Below are positions 1 through 5,613 of a stretch of 5,613 nucleotides of DNA, piece by piece. The translations under genes were made by a program, and so were the position numbers. Under the pieces are notes generated by a model. The model worked only from the letters and a program-made list of their open reading frames with translations, had not been told where the DNA came from and made no database searches. Where the stretch lies: NCBI GenBank assembly GCA_938045435.1, contig CALIBA010000312.1:1-5613 (forward strand). Direction: 5' to 3'. Position 1 is the first letter of the stretch. Each line of letters opens with the position of its first letter. The DNA comes from an uncultured Selenomonas sp. (lineage in GTDB: Bacteria > Bacillota > Negativicutes > Selenomonadales > Selenomonadaceae).

Positions 1-1113
1 GCATAGGGAACTCGACCGTGAACAACCGTCTCACCATCACCGGCGGCAGCACAACGAATGCCTATGGCGGCTGGACAGCGGGTACGGGTACAACAGCGCC
101 GGCGGCACAGCAGAATGACACCAAAGACAACACCGCAACCCTCAACGCAGGCACCATAGCCAACCTCTACGGCGGGTATACAGCTGCCGCAGCGGGCAAA
201 GCGACAGGGAATAAAGTATTCGTCAATGGCGGGAGTGTTACAGCAAATGTAACGGGCGGCTTTGGCGGAACAGATGCCACAGACAACCATGTAACCGTGA
301 CTAGCGGCAGTGTGGGCGGCACAATTCGGGGCGCCCAGTCGGCAGGGACGGCGCACAAGAACACCGTTGAAATCAAAGGCGGGAATGTTCACGCCAACAT
401 CCTTGGTGCAGACGCGGTCGGCGCGGCGACGGAGAATAAAGTCACTACGACAGGGACTGTCACAGGAAACATCACAGGTGCAAAATCCACGAGCGGCGCG
501 GTCACAAAGAGCGTTGTCACCATCAAGGGCAACGTTACAGGAAACGTCACAGGCGGACAGACAACCGGTGCGGCCAATGCCAACACCGTGGACCTTGGTG
601 CCGTGACGATTAACGGCAGTGTGACAGGCGGTGCCGGCAGCACGACCAGCAACAACAAAGTCAACATGAGCGGCACCACCGTGAGCGGCGTTGTCACCGG
701 CGGCGCGGGAAGCGGTACAGGCAATGCACTGACAGTTAAGGGGAACAACCGTGCGGGCAATATCGCAGGATTCCAGAAACTGACCTTCAGCCTCGGGAAT
801 CTGAACCGTACAAATCCGATGCTGCGGCTTACGAACGGCACGGCGACGAATATCACCTTTGGCAGCATAGCATTTGAAGGGACACCGGAGCCGAAAGTAG
901 GACAGATTACCCTGGTTGAAAAGAGTGCACCGAGCATCCATGTTGCAGACTATGCAGGCGTCCGGGGCAGAACCGAGGGCGACTTTGAGTATGATCTGGA
1001 CACAGATACACAGACAGCGAATGCCAAGAAGATTCTCTTTGACGGGTATCGTTTTAGGAATGCAGAGGTAAGGACTACAGCAAGCGGCACAGACACATGG
1101 GCGGGACGCTCTC
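1..1113 (+). repeat. Passenger module 1 (371 codons)
   Basis: First of three tandem in-frame modules of the autotransporter. It begins at the window edge and the same DNA restarts at 1114, exactly 371 codons later. It holds about nine rungs of 23-26 residues (for example NVTGNVTGGQTTGAANANTV), then a spacer from about 750 beginning near RAGNIAGFQ and ending in the motif YRFRNAEV (Tyr at 1047). Its first 115 bases match 1114-1228 at all but six positions. It has about two more rungs than module 2. Confidence 0.85.
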
Positions 1114-3941
1114 GCATAGGGAACTCGACCGTGAACAACCGTCTCACCATCACCGGCGGCAGCACAACAAGTGCCTATGGCGGCTGGACAGCGGGCACGG
1201 GTACAACAGCACCTGCGGCGCAGCAGAACAATACCACAGGCAATATGGTGACGTTGAAGGCCGGAACCGTTACGAATCTTTATGGCGGTTACACAACATC
1301 ATCCAATGGCAGGGCCACTGGCAATACTGTCAATGTCAACGGCGGTGCGGCAACGAATGTGACCGGTGGTCATACTGCGGCGGCAGCTGGCCGTGCTGCG
1401 GGCAATATCGTCAATATCAATGCCGGAAATGTGGTACATGTGACAGGTGGATTCGGCGCTGCACAGGCGAATACGAACATCGTTACGGTCAAAGCGAATG
1501 TTACAGGCAGCGTCATCGGCGGCAAATCCGTGACGGGCACAGCGAGCGGCAATATCCTTACCCTTTCTGCCGTCCATATTGGGGGCAGCGTCACGGGTGG
1601 ACAAGGAGCCATCACGAAGGACAACGAGATCAATCTTTCCGGTACGCGTGTTGTAGGTGCTGTTACAGGCGGTACGGCAGGGGCTGCGGGCAACAAACTG
1701 CGCGTCTTGAAGAAAGGCGCAGCGGCGCAAAGCCTGCGGAATTTCGATCAAGTGAGCTTCACCGTGGGAAGTGACCTTGCCAACGGCGATACCATGCTGA
1801 CGCTGCGCGGCAATACCAATCTTTCCTACAGTGCGATTGTGAAACCAACCGGAGCCGTTGTCGGCACATGGCTGGGCAGCAGCATGGAAAAGAACGCGCA
1901 TCTCATCCGCATGAATGGCGGTACTCTTGGACTCACTGGCTATACGCACGCCGTATCTGCGCAGCGTACGGGCGATGTCGAATACGCTGTCAAGACGGAT
2001 AACGATGCTGCCATTACCACGGGCAGTCTGGATCTCTCAGCCTATCGTTGGCAGAATGCGAATGTCACCATAAATACCGGGGTGACAAATGCCTTTGGCG
2101 GCAAAACTGTCATCACAAATGGGTCGACTAAGAATAATACACTTAAACTCGCGGCAGGAGCCAATGTGCAGACCGCTGTCGGCAGCGATACACAAAGCAT
2201 GGGAGGAAGCGCAAGCAAGGGTGTTGTGACCGTTGTGCAAGGTGCTACTGTTCATCATATCATTGGCGGTAGAAGTGCGGGCGGTGCGGCATCTGAAAAC
2301 AGCGTCACTGTTAGTGGCGGCAGTGTCAATGGGAGTATTAAGGGGGCACAGGCGGCTGGCAAAGCGGAAAAGAACACGGTTCTCCTCAGCGGCGGCACGA
2401 TTCATGCGAATGTTACTGGTGCACAGGCAGGTACGGGCGCGACAGAAAACACTGTTACTGTGCAGACGAACGTTACAGGCAATGTGACAGGTGCGCAGAC
2501 GACGAGCGGTACGGCTTCAAAGAATACCATCGATCTTGGCAATATCACCGTTACGGGGAATGTGACGGGAGGACGCGGCACCACGACCAACAACAATACG
2601 ATTCATCTCAGCAAGACCACCGTTGGCGGTACGATTACCGGCGGCACAGCGACAAGTGGGATGGGCAACACACTCGTTGTCCACCCCGGCGCATCCAGAG
2701 CACGGTCCCTTGCGGGCATTCAGAATGTGCATTTCTATCTTGACCAGACGGTCGATAAGGCGCATCCGATTCTCTCGCTTACAACGACGCATCAGGATCT
2801 GCGCGGGGTAAAGGTCGGCGTCGGTGTTATCGACGGCACTGTACCTGTTCTGCGTGTAAACGACAAGCTCAGTCTTATCAAGGTCGCGCCAGGCGGTACC
2901 CTGCGCACAGATCCTGGCATGAGCAATACGACCACGGGCATGCAGGGCGTTTCGCTCCACTACGATTTCACACTTGCGCAGACAACGCCGGGCGAGCTGA
3001 GTGCGACGGTCACAAAGGCGATGCTGAACGAGCAGACCAAATCCTTTGTGGAAACGCGTGCAGGTGTCAGCGACTTCATCAACCACGGCGCAGATACACT
3101 TGCGGCAGCAGGTATGAATGCAGCCAAAGTGGAAGCTGGAAAGGGACGCGGCTACGCGCTTTGGGCAATGACGGATAAGAGCGGGATGAAAGCCAAAACC
3201 GGCTCCTATGTTGATACCAATGGATGGAACCTCGGCCTTGGCTGGGCAAACCAGCAAAAGACCAAGGCGGGCGTTTGGACGTTCGGTCCCTTTGTCGAAT
3301 ATGGACATGGCAGCTACAGTTCCTATCTGAATGATGGAACACATGGCAGAGGAAAGATCAGCTACCTTGGCGGCGGTATCATGGCAAACTACACGCAGAA
3401 AAATGGTGTATGGGTCGAAGGATCCCTCCACGGCGGCAGAGCCAAGAGCGATTACAGCGGCAGCGTGTATACCGGGACCGTTTCCACCTATGACGGCAGC
3501 AGCAGCTACTATGCGGCACACCTCGGGGTGGGCAAAGAGACGAGAGTTCACAGAAAAGATACGCTGAACACATATCTAAGGTATTTCTACTCCCATCAGG
3601 CGGGCATGCATGCAACGCTCAATACGGGAGAAGACTATACTTTCGACAGTGTGAACTCGCATCGTTTGCGTATTGGCTTGCGATACAGCCACAAGGACAG
3701 CGCGTATAGCCAGGTGTATGCAGGCCTTGCCTTTGAGTATGAGTTTGACGGTGAGGCGCGTGCGAGCTTCCAAGGGTATAATACCCCAAGTCCTTCCCTC
3801 AAGGGGGCAAGCGGTATGCTAGAACTCGGTTATCGCTTTACACCGAAAAACGGCCGTGTCAGCTATGAGCTGAGTCTCACAGGCTGGCAGGGACGCCGTG
3901 AAGGAATCAGCGGCGGCGCACAGGTCAAGTGGATGTTCTGA
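1..3941 (+). CDS. Autotransporter adhesin-like protein with repetitive passenger and C-terminal beta-barrel (5' partial)
   Basis: Surface-exported protein of the type V (autotransporter) class: the barrel inserts in the outer membrane and the passenger is displayed outside. The frame is open to the left edge (codons from base 3 read I-G-N-S-T), and the same words recur internally at 1114, so the GTG at 18 is an internal Val and the start and signal peptide lie upstream. Counting that Val as residue 1: rungs of 23-26 residues with a TVxGGxVxGxVxGG pattern (1-244), spacer (245-365), rungs (366-570), spacer (571-698), rungs (699-894), spacer (895-1001), helical linker with SFVETRAGVSDFINHGADTL (about 1002-1040), then a barrel from GYALWAM (1045) to the terminal VKWMF (1307). 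The final Phe is the classic outer-membrane signature. No cysteine is visible, as usual for such passengers. The rungs suggest a beta-helix. Barrel assignment is firm; an adhesive role is inferred, and ligand is unknown. A terminator follows 23 bases after the stop. Confidence 0.93.
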   Translation, partial: IGNSTVNNRLTITGGSTTNAYGGWTAGTGTTAPAAQQNDTKDNTATLNAGTIANLYGGYTAAAAGKATGNKVFVNGGSVTANVTGGFGGTDATDNHVTVTSGSVGGTIRGAQSAGTAHKNTVEIKGGNVHANILGADAVGAATENKVTTTGTVTGNITGAKSTSGAVTKSVVTIKGNVTGNVTGGQTTGAANANTVDLGAVTINGSVTGGAGSTTSNNKVNMSGTTVSGVVTGGAGSGTGNALTVKGNNRAGNIAGFQKLTFSLGNLNRTNPMLRLTNGTATNITFGSIAFEGTPEPKVGQITLVEKSAPSIHVADYAGVRGRTEGDFEYDLDTDTQTANAKKILFDGYRFRNAEVRTTASGTDTWAGRSRIGNSTVNNRLTITGGSTTSAYGGWTAGTGTTAPAAQQNNTTGNMVTLKAGTVTNLYGGYTTSSNGRATGNTVNVNGGAATNVTGGHTAAAAGRAAGNIVNINAGNVVHVTGGFGAAQANTNIVTVKANVTGSVIGGKSVTGTASGNILTLSAVHIGGSVTGGQGAITKDNEINLSGTRVVGAVTGGTAGAAGNKLRVLKKGAAAQSLRNFDQVSFTVGSDLANGDTMLTLRGNTNLSYSAIVKPTGAVVGTWLGSSMEKNAHLIRMNGGTLGLTGYTHAVSAQRTGDVEYAVKTDNDAAITTGSLDLSAYRWQNANVTINTGVTNAFGGKTVITNGSTKNNTLKLAAGANVQTAVGSDTQSMGGSASKGVVTVVQGATVHHIIGGRSAGGAASENSVTVSGGSVNGSIKGAQAAGKAEKNTVLLSGGTIHANVTGAQAGTGATENTVTVQTNVTGNVTGAQTTSGTASKNTIDLGNITVTGNVTGGRGTTTNNNTIHLSKTTVGGTITGGTATSGMGNTLVVHPGASRARSLAGIQNVHFYLDQTVDKAHPILSLTTTHQDLRGVKVGVGVIDGTVPVLRVNDKLSLIKVAPGGTLRTDPGMSNTTTGMQGVSLHYDFTLAQTTPGELSATVTKAMLNEQTKSFVETRAGVSDFINHGADTLAAAGMNAAKVEAGKGRGYALWAMTDKSGMKAKTGSYVDTNGWNLGLGWANQQKTKAGVWTFGPFVEYGHGSYSSYLNDGTHGRGKISYLGGGIMANYTQKNGVWVEGSLHGGRAKSDYSGSVYTGTVSTYDGSSSYYAAHLGVGKETRVHRKDTLNTYLRYFYSHQAGMHATLNTGEDYTFDSVNSHRLRIGLRYSHKDSAYSQVYAGLAFEYEFDGEARASFQGYNTPSPSLKGASGMLELGYRFTPKNGRVSYELSLTGWQGRREGISGGAQVKWMF
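1114..2112 (+). repeat. Passenger module 2 (333 codons)
   Basis: Second tandem module, with phase set by the Asn-Asn pairs at 1134 and 2133, which are 999 bases apart. It opens with the STVNNRLTITGGSTT words shared with module 1, carries about seven rungs such as NVTGGHTAAAAGRAAGNIV, and has a spacer from about 1716 (SLRNFDQVSF) ending in YRWQNANV (Tyr at 2043). The spacer aligns with that of module 1 by layout and scattered residues, not closely. Confidence 0.8.
2113..3020 (+). repeat. Passenger module 3, divergent, joined to the barrel
   Basis: Third module. The opening (GSTKNNTLKLAAGA) is diverged from modules 1 and 2, but the middle rungs (KNTVLLSGGTIHANVTGAQ, TENTVTVQTNVTGNVTGAQ, NITVTGNVTGGRG) resemble the second half of module 1 more than module 2. 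Its spacer begins near ARSLAGIQNVHF (about 2700) and, instead of a YR..NA motif and another module, runs into the helical linker at 3021. The end boundary is approximate. Confidence 0.7.
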
Positions 3942-3964
3942 TGCGGAATTTCATCATATGAAAG

Positions 3965-4004
3965 AAAAAGATGTTGGGCACTGTCATTGCCCAACATCTT
4001 TTTT
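3965..4004. terminator. Bidirectional Rho-independent terminator between convergent genes
   Basis: A perfect 16-bp inverted repeat (3965-3980 pairing with 3988-4003) surrounds a 7-base loop CTGTCAT. The core stem is GATGTTGGGCA/TGCCCAACATC. A run of six T follows on the plus strand and a run of five A precedes it, so it has a U-tract in either direction. It lies 23 bases after the autotransporter stop and 47 bases after the end of the LysR gene, so it can serve both. Confidence 0.93.
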
Positions 4005-4006
4005 CG

Positions 4007-4026
4007 TATGAATGGTTATGAATGGT
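4007..4026. repeat. Two tandem copies of a 10-bp unit
   Basis: TATGAATGGT occurs twice in direct succession immediately after the terminator T-run, in the gap between the convergent genes. It has no evident function and may be a slippage product. Confidence 0.6.
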
Positions 4027-4051
4027 TTCCATTTTTGTCATGGAGAACTTG

Positions 4052-4945
4052 TTAAACCATTGGAGGTTCACTGGATTTTAGGATATTCTTGCTGAACTCA
4101 ATAAAGGACTGTGCGGCTTTTGAGATATAGCGGTCGCGTTTCCATGCCAGACCGACATTGACGGAAACTGGACTTGCCAGCGGGATGGCACAAACACCGC
4201 TGCTTCCGCGGACAACCATATCGAGCAGAAAAGCAATGCCGACGCCGCTTGCGACAAGTCCCATAATGGTGACAACCTGGTTGGATTCGAGAACGATATT
4301 CGGTGTGATGTCAGCAGCCTTCATTTTTTGCAGCATGGTTTGCCGCAGGAAAGAGCCTTCCTTCATCATAATAAGATTGCTGTCGGCAACATCCTGTAGG
4401 GTGATTGCCTTGCGTGTAGCGAGCGGGCTGTTTTCCGGTACGCAGCAGACGATTTGGCTGTTTGCCATCGGGAGCATTTGCAGGTTTGGCGAGGTCTCGG
4501 GAATGATGATGATCCCAAAGTCGAGTTCATCGCGTTCAAGCTGTTCGCGGATAGCGACAGAACCCTCTTCATGCAGATAGACATCGAGATGGGAGTAGTG
4601 CTGCTGAAAGCTCGAAAAGATTTTTGGGAAAAGATAGGCGCCCATCATTGGGGGAATCCCGATTTTAATCGTACCCTTTTGGAGCTGCTTGTAATCATTG
4701 ACCTCGAGTACAGCGTCTTGGATGTTGCGCAGTGCGAGTTCAATACGGCTGAGGAATACGGCCCCCTCCGGCGTGAGAGCAAGCTGTTTTTGGCTGCGGT
4801 CAAAGAGTTGTATGCCAAGTTCATTTTCCAGTTTTTTGATTGCGACAGTGATATTTGGCTGAGAGACACGGAGACGTTCGGCGGCGCGCGTGATGTTTTT
4901 CAGACGGCTTGCCATCTGGAAATATTCTAACTGCCGTAACTCCAT
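4052..4945 (-). CDS. LysR-family transcriptional regulator, CidR-like
   Basis: A 297-residue DNA-binding regulator of the usual LysR length (about 290-310). The N-terminal winged helix-turn-helix (residues 1-60) opens MELRQLEYFQMAS and contains the recognition stretch NITRAAERLRVSQPNITVAIKKLENELGIQLFDR. A linker helix (about 60-88) leads to a periplasmic-binding-protein-like effector domain from GTIKIGIPPMMG (about residue 91) to the end. The words FQQHYSHLDVYLHEEGS and LERDELDFGIIIIPE resemble the CidR-type effector domain, which in other Firmicutes responds to acetate/pyruvate metabolism; that subfamily call is from memory and the ligand is unknown. The start at 4945 is chosen because AGGAGG lies 8 bases upstream; the ATG at 4953 abuts that site and is unlikely. 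The gene is convergent with the autotransporter and divergent from motA. The second placement is typical for LysR regulators, which often control themselves and the divergent gene. Confidence 0.95.
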   Translation of the reverse strand: MELRQLEYFQMASRLKNITRAAERLRVSQPNITVAIKKLENELGIQLFDRSQKQLALTPEGAVFLSRIELALRNIQDAVLEVNDYKQLQKGTIKIGIPPMMGAYLFPKIFSSFQQHYSHLDVYLHEEGSVAIREQLERDELDFGIIIIPETSPNLQMLPMANSQIVCCVPENSPLATRKAITLQDVADSNLIMMKEGSFLRQTMLQKMKAADITPNIVLESNQVVTIMGLVASGVGIAFLLDMVVRGSSGVCAIPLASPVSVNVGLAWKRDRYISKAAQSFIEFSKNILKSSEPPMV

Positions 4946-4953
4946 AATACCAT

Positions 4954-4959
4954 CCTCCT
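4954..4959 (-). promoter_or_regulatory. Ribosome binding site of the LysR gene
   Basis: The minus strand reads AGGAGG, then 8 bases, then the ATG ending at 4943. This perfect Shine-Dalgarno sequence fixes the start at 4945 rather than the upstream ATG at 4953, which directly abuts it. Confidence 0.9.
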
Positions 4960-4975
4960 AATAAACTTTTTTTAT

Positions 4976-5010
4976 ATATTCTACATTATACCATATTCTA
5001 AGTGAATGTA
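4976..5010. promoter_or_regulatory. Candidate operator repeats around the LysR promoter
   Basis: Two direct copies of ATATTCTA (4976-4983 and 4993-5000) are spaced 17 bases start to start. TACATT (4982-4987) and AATGTA (5005-5010) form an inverted pair with a 17-base gap, and ATTC-N5-GAAT (4995-5007) is a smaller dyad. They flank or overlap the -10 element, where an autoregulating LysR protein would bind. The region is AT-rich, so short repeats may arise by chance; no clear T-N11-A dyad was fixed. Confidence 0.3.
4985..4993 (-). promoter_or_regulatory. Extended -10 promoter of the LysR gene
   Basis: The minus strand reads TGG TATAAT, a perfect -10 hexamer preceded by the TGN extension. The hexamer 17 bases further upstream (TCATAC) is a poor -35, which extended -10 promoters tolerate. 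Transcription would start near 4978, giving a leader of about 33 bases before the start codon with the AGGAGG site in it. The assignment rests on consensus only. Confidence 0.65.
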
Positions 5011-5045
5011 TGATAGGATAATATCGGTTTATTTGAAAAAATTTC

Positions 5046-5067
5046 AGAGATTTTTTAGAGATTTTTT
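5046..5067. repeat. Tandem 11-bp repeat in the motA leader
   Basis: AGAGATTTTTT occurs twice in direct succession, followed by one extra T and then AAAA. It sits in the AT-rich upstream region of motA. A -10-like TAAAAT (5068-5073) follows directly, but no good -35 is found at normal spacing, so the motA promoter is not resolved. Confidence 0.5.
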
Positions 5068-5194
5068 TAAAATGAGGTAGGAATTTCCGCGGACTTATGG
5101 AATATTACTTCTTAGAAGGCGTAGACGTGTGTCTTGAATCCAATGCGCATGTGTAGGCGGCTGGATTTCGTCTGACGTTCGAGAGAAATGGATT

Positions 5195-5199
5195 GGGGG
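5195..5199 (+). promoter_or_regulatory. Probable ribosome binding site of motA
   Basis: A GGGGG run lies 8 bases before the TTG at 5208, which is good spacing for a purine-rich Shine-Dalgarno site. It supports TTG at 5208 over the in-frame TTG at 5193, which overlaps this run. No in-frame ATG or GTG occurs between the upstream stop (5154-5156) and 5208. Confidence 0.55.
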
Positions 5200-5207
5200 C
5201 TTTTGTT

Positions 5208-5613
5208 TTGGAAAAATCAACGGTTATCGGGATCTTTATGGGACTCATCTCGGTCTTTGTTGGTATGGTTTTGAAGGGCGCGCCGATTACGGCGTTGAAC
5301 AACCCGGCTGCGTTTCTCATCATCATCGGCGGCACGTTTTCGTGTCTGTTTATTGGATTCCGTATGGAGCAGTTGGGGAACTTCCCTCGCCTCATCAAAA
5401 AGACATGCCAGATTCCACGATTGCAGGACAAGGCGCGGCTTTTGCAGCAGTTTGTTGAACTGTCGCAGATTGCGCGCCGTGAGGGGATCTTAGCACTCGA
5501 AAGCAGGGCGCAGGAGATTGAGGATCCTTTTTTCCGTACGGGACTTGGCATGGTGATCGATGGAATGGATCCAGACTTTGTTGCCGATGTGCTTGATGCT
5601 GAGCTTGCCGTTA
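5208..5613 (+). CDS. motA: Flagellar motor stator protein MotA (3' partial)
   Basis: Stator subunit that with MotB forms the inner-membrane ion channel driving flagellar rotation. The 135 visible codons are about half of the usual 260-290. Transmembrane helix 1 is about residues 5-22 (VIGIFMGLISVFVGMVL) and helix 2 about 33-51 (PAAFLIIIGGTFSCLFIGF), followed by the start of the large cytoplasmic loop. That loop contains ARREGILALE. With the start at TTG 5208 its Arg falls at 90 and its Glu at 98, the same numbers as the E. coli MotA charged residues that contact FliG; GILALE fits the conserved motif. The later conserved prolines lie beyond the window. The gene diverges from the LysR gene across a 262-bp gap; motB is expected next. 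The TTG start is likely but the in-frame TTG at 5193 (five residues longer) cannot be excluded. Family call is firm; coupling ion not determinable here. Confidence 0.92.
   Translation, partial: MEKSTVIGIFMGLISVFVGMVLKGAPITALNNPAAFLIIIGGTFSCLFIGFRMEQLGNFPRLIKKTCQIPRLQDKARLLQQFVELSQIARREGILALESRAQEIEDPFFRTGLGMVIDGMDPDFVADVLDAELAV

Noticed and set aside
1097..1774. A 225-codon plus-strand frame in another phase
   Set aside because: It overlaps the repetitive passenger; its Arg/Cys/Tyr/Gln-rich translation is an out-of-frame reading of the Gly/Asn/Thr repeats.
1..3020. Repeats considered as a CRISPR array or mobile element
   Set aside because: The repeats are in-frame protein modules of variable sequence, without fixed repeat-spacer geometry, terminal inverted repeats or transposase.
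2517..3551. A 344-codon minus-strand open frame inside the autotransporter
   Set aside because: It is antisense to a well-supported repeat and barrel coding sequence, is rich in Cys, His and Arg without family motifs, and is explained by codon bias of the plus-strand gene. The same holds for the minus-strand frames at 389-937 and 1299-1949.
4021..4061. Inverted repeat AATGGTTT/AAACCATT enclosing a small TTTCCAT/ATGGAGA hairpin at the end of the LysR gene
   Set aside because: It is AT-rich, has no U-tract, and a much stronger terminator lies immediately beyond, so a separate function is not supported.
5068..5098. Possible flagellar sigma-28-type promoter (TAAA then CCGCGGACTTAT)
   Set aside because: With 15-base spacing the -10 region does not match GCCGATAA well; I could not support it.
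5097..5156. A 19-codon ATG frame (MEYYFLEGVDVCLESNAHV) upstream of and in phase with motA
   Set aside because: It has no well-placed ribosome binding site and no leader-peptide features such as codon runs, and it could easily occur by chance. It deserves only a conservation check.
5105..5551. A 148-codon minus-strand frame over motA
   Set aside because: It is antisense to recognisable MotA sequence and has no recognisable domain.

Overview
The window looks like chromosomal DNA from a motile, outer-membrane-bearing Firmicute, most plausibly a Selenomonas-like member of the Negativicutes. This is an inference from three things: a giant autotransporter with a C-terminal outer-membrane beta-barrel (needs a diderm envelope), a flagellar stator gene motA of Firmicutes style, and a strong AGGAGG ribosome binding site. 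The coding DNA is GC-moderate and the intergenic DNA is very AT-rich. No species-level marker is present.

Layout. Positions 1-3941 (+) hold the 3' part of a very long autotransporter/adhesin gene whose true start lies upstream of the window. Its passenger is built from three large tandem modules (about 371, 333 and 303 codons). Each is a run of 23-26-residue Gly/Thr/Asn/Val-rich rungs followed by a spacer of roughly 105-130 residues. After the third spacer come a helical linker and a beta-barrel ending in Phe. A perfect 16-bp hairpin with T-runs on both sides (3965-4004) separates this gene from a convergent LysR-family regulator (4052-4945, -).

The 262-bp AT-rich gap 4946-5207 is a divergent control region. 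It carries an extended -10 promoter (TGG TATAAT) and AGGAGG site for the regulator, short direct and inverted repeats that could be regulator binding sites, and the leader of motA. The motA gene (5208 to the window end, +) starts at a TTG and is cut by the edge after 135 codons.

Functional reading. The autotransporter would export a long fibrous surface adhesin-like passenger. The LysR protein has a CidR-like effector domain; it probably controls itself and may control motA, but a link to the autotransporter is not shown because the two genes are convergent and separated by a terminator. MotA is the proton-channel stator subunit of the flagellar motor, and motB would be expected just beyond the window. 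I see no tRNA, rRNA, CRISPR array, insertion sequence or origin. The least ordinary part is the mosaic, recently duplicated passenger; I see no new enzymatic or defence system.
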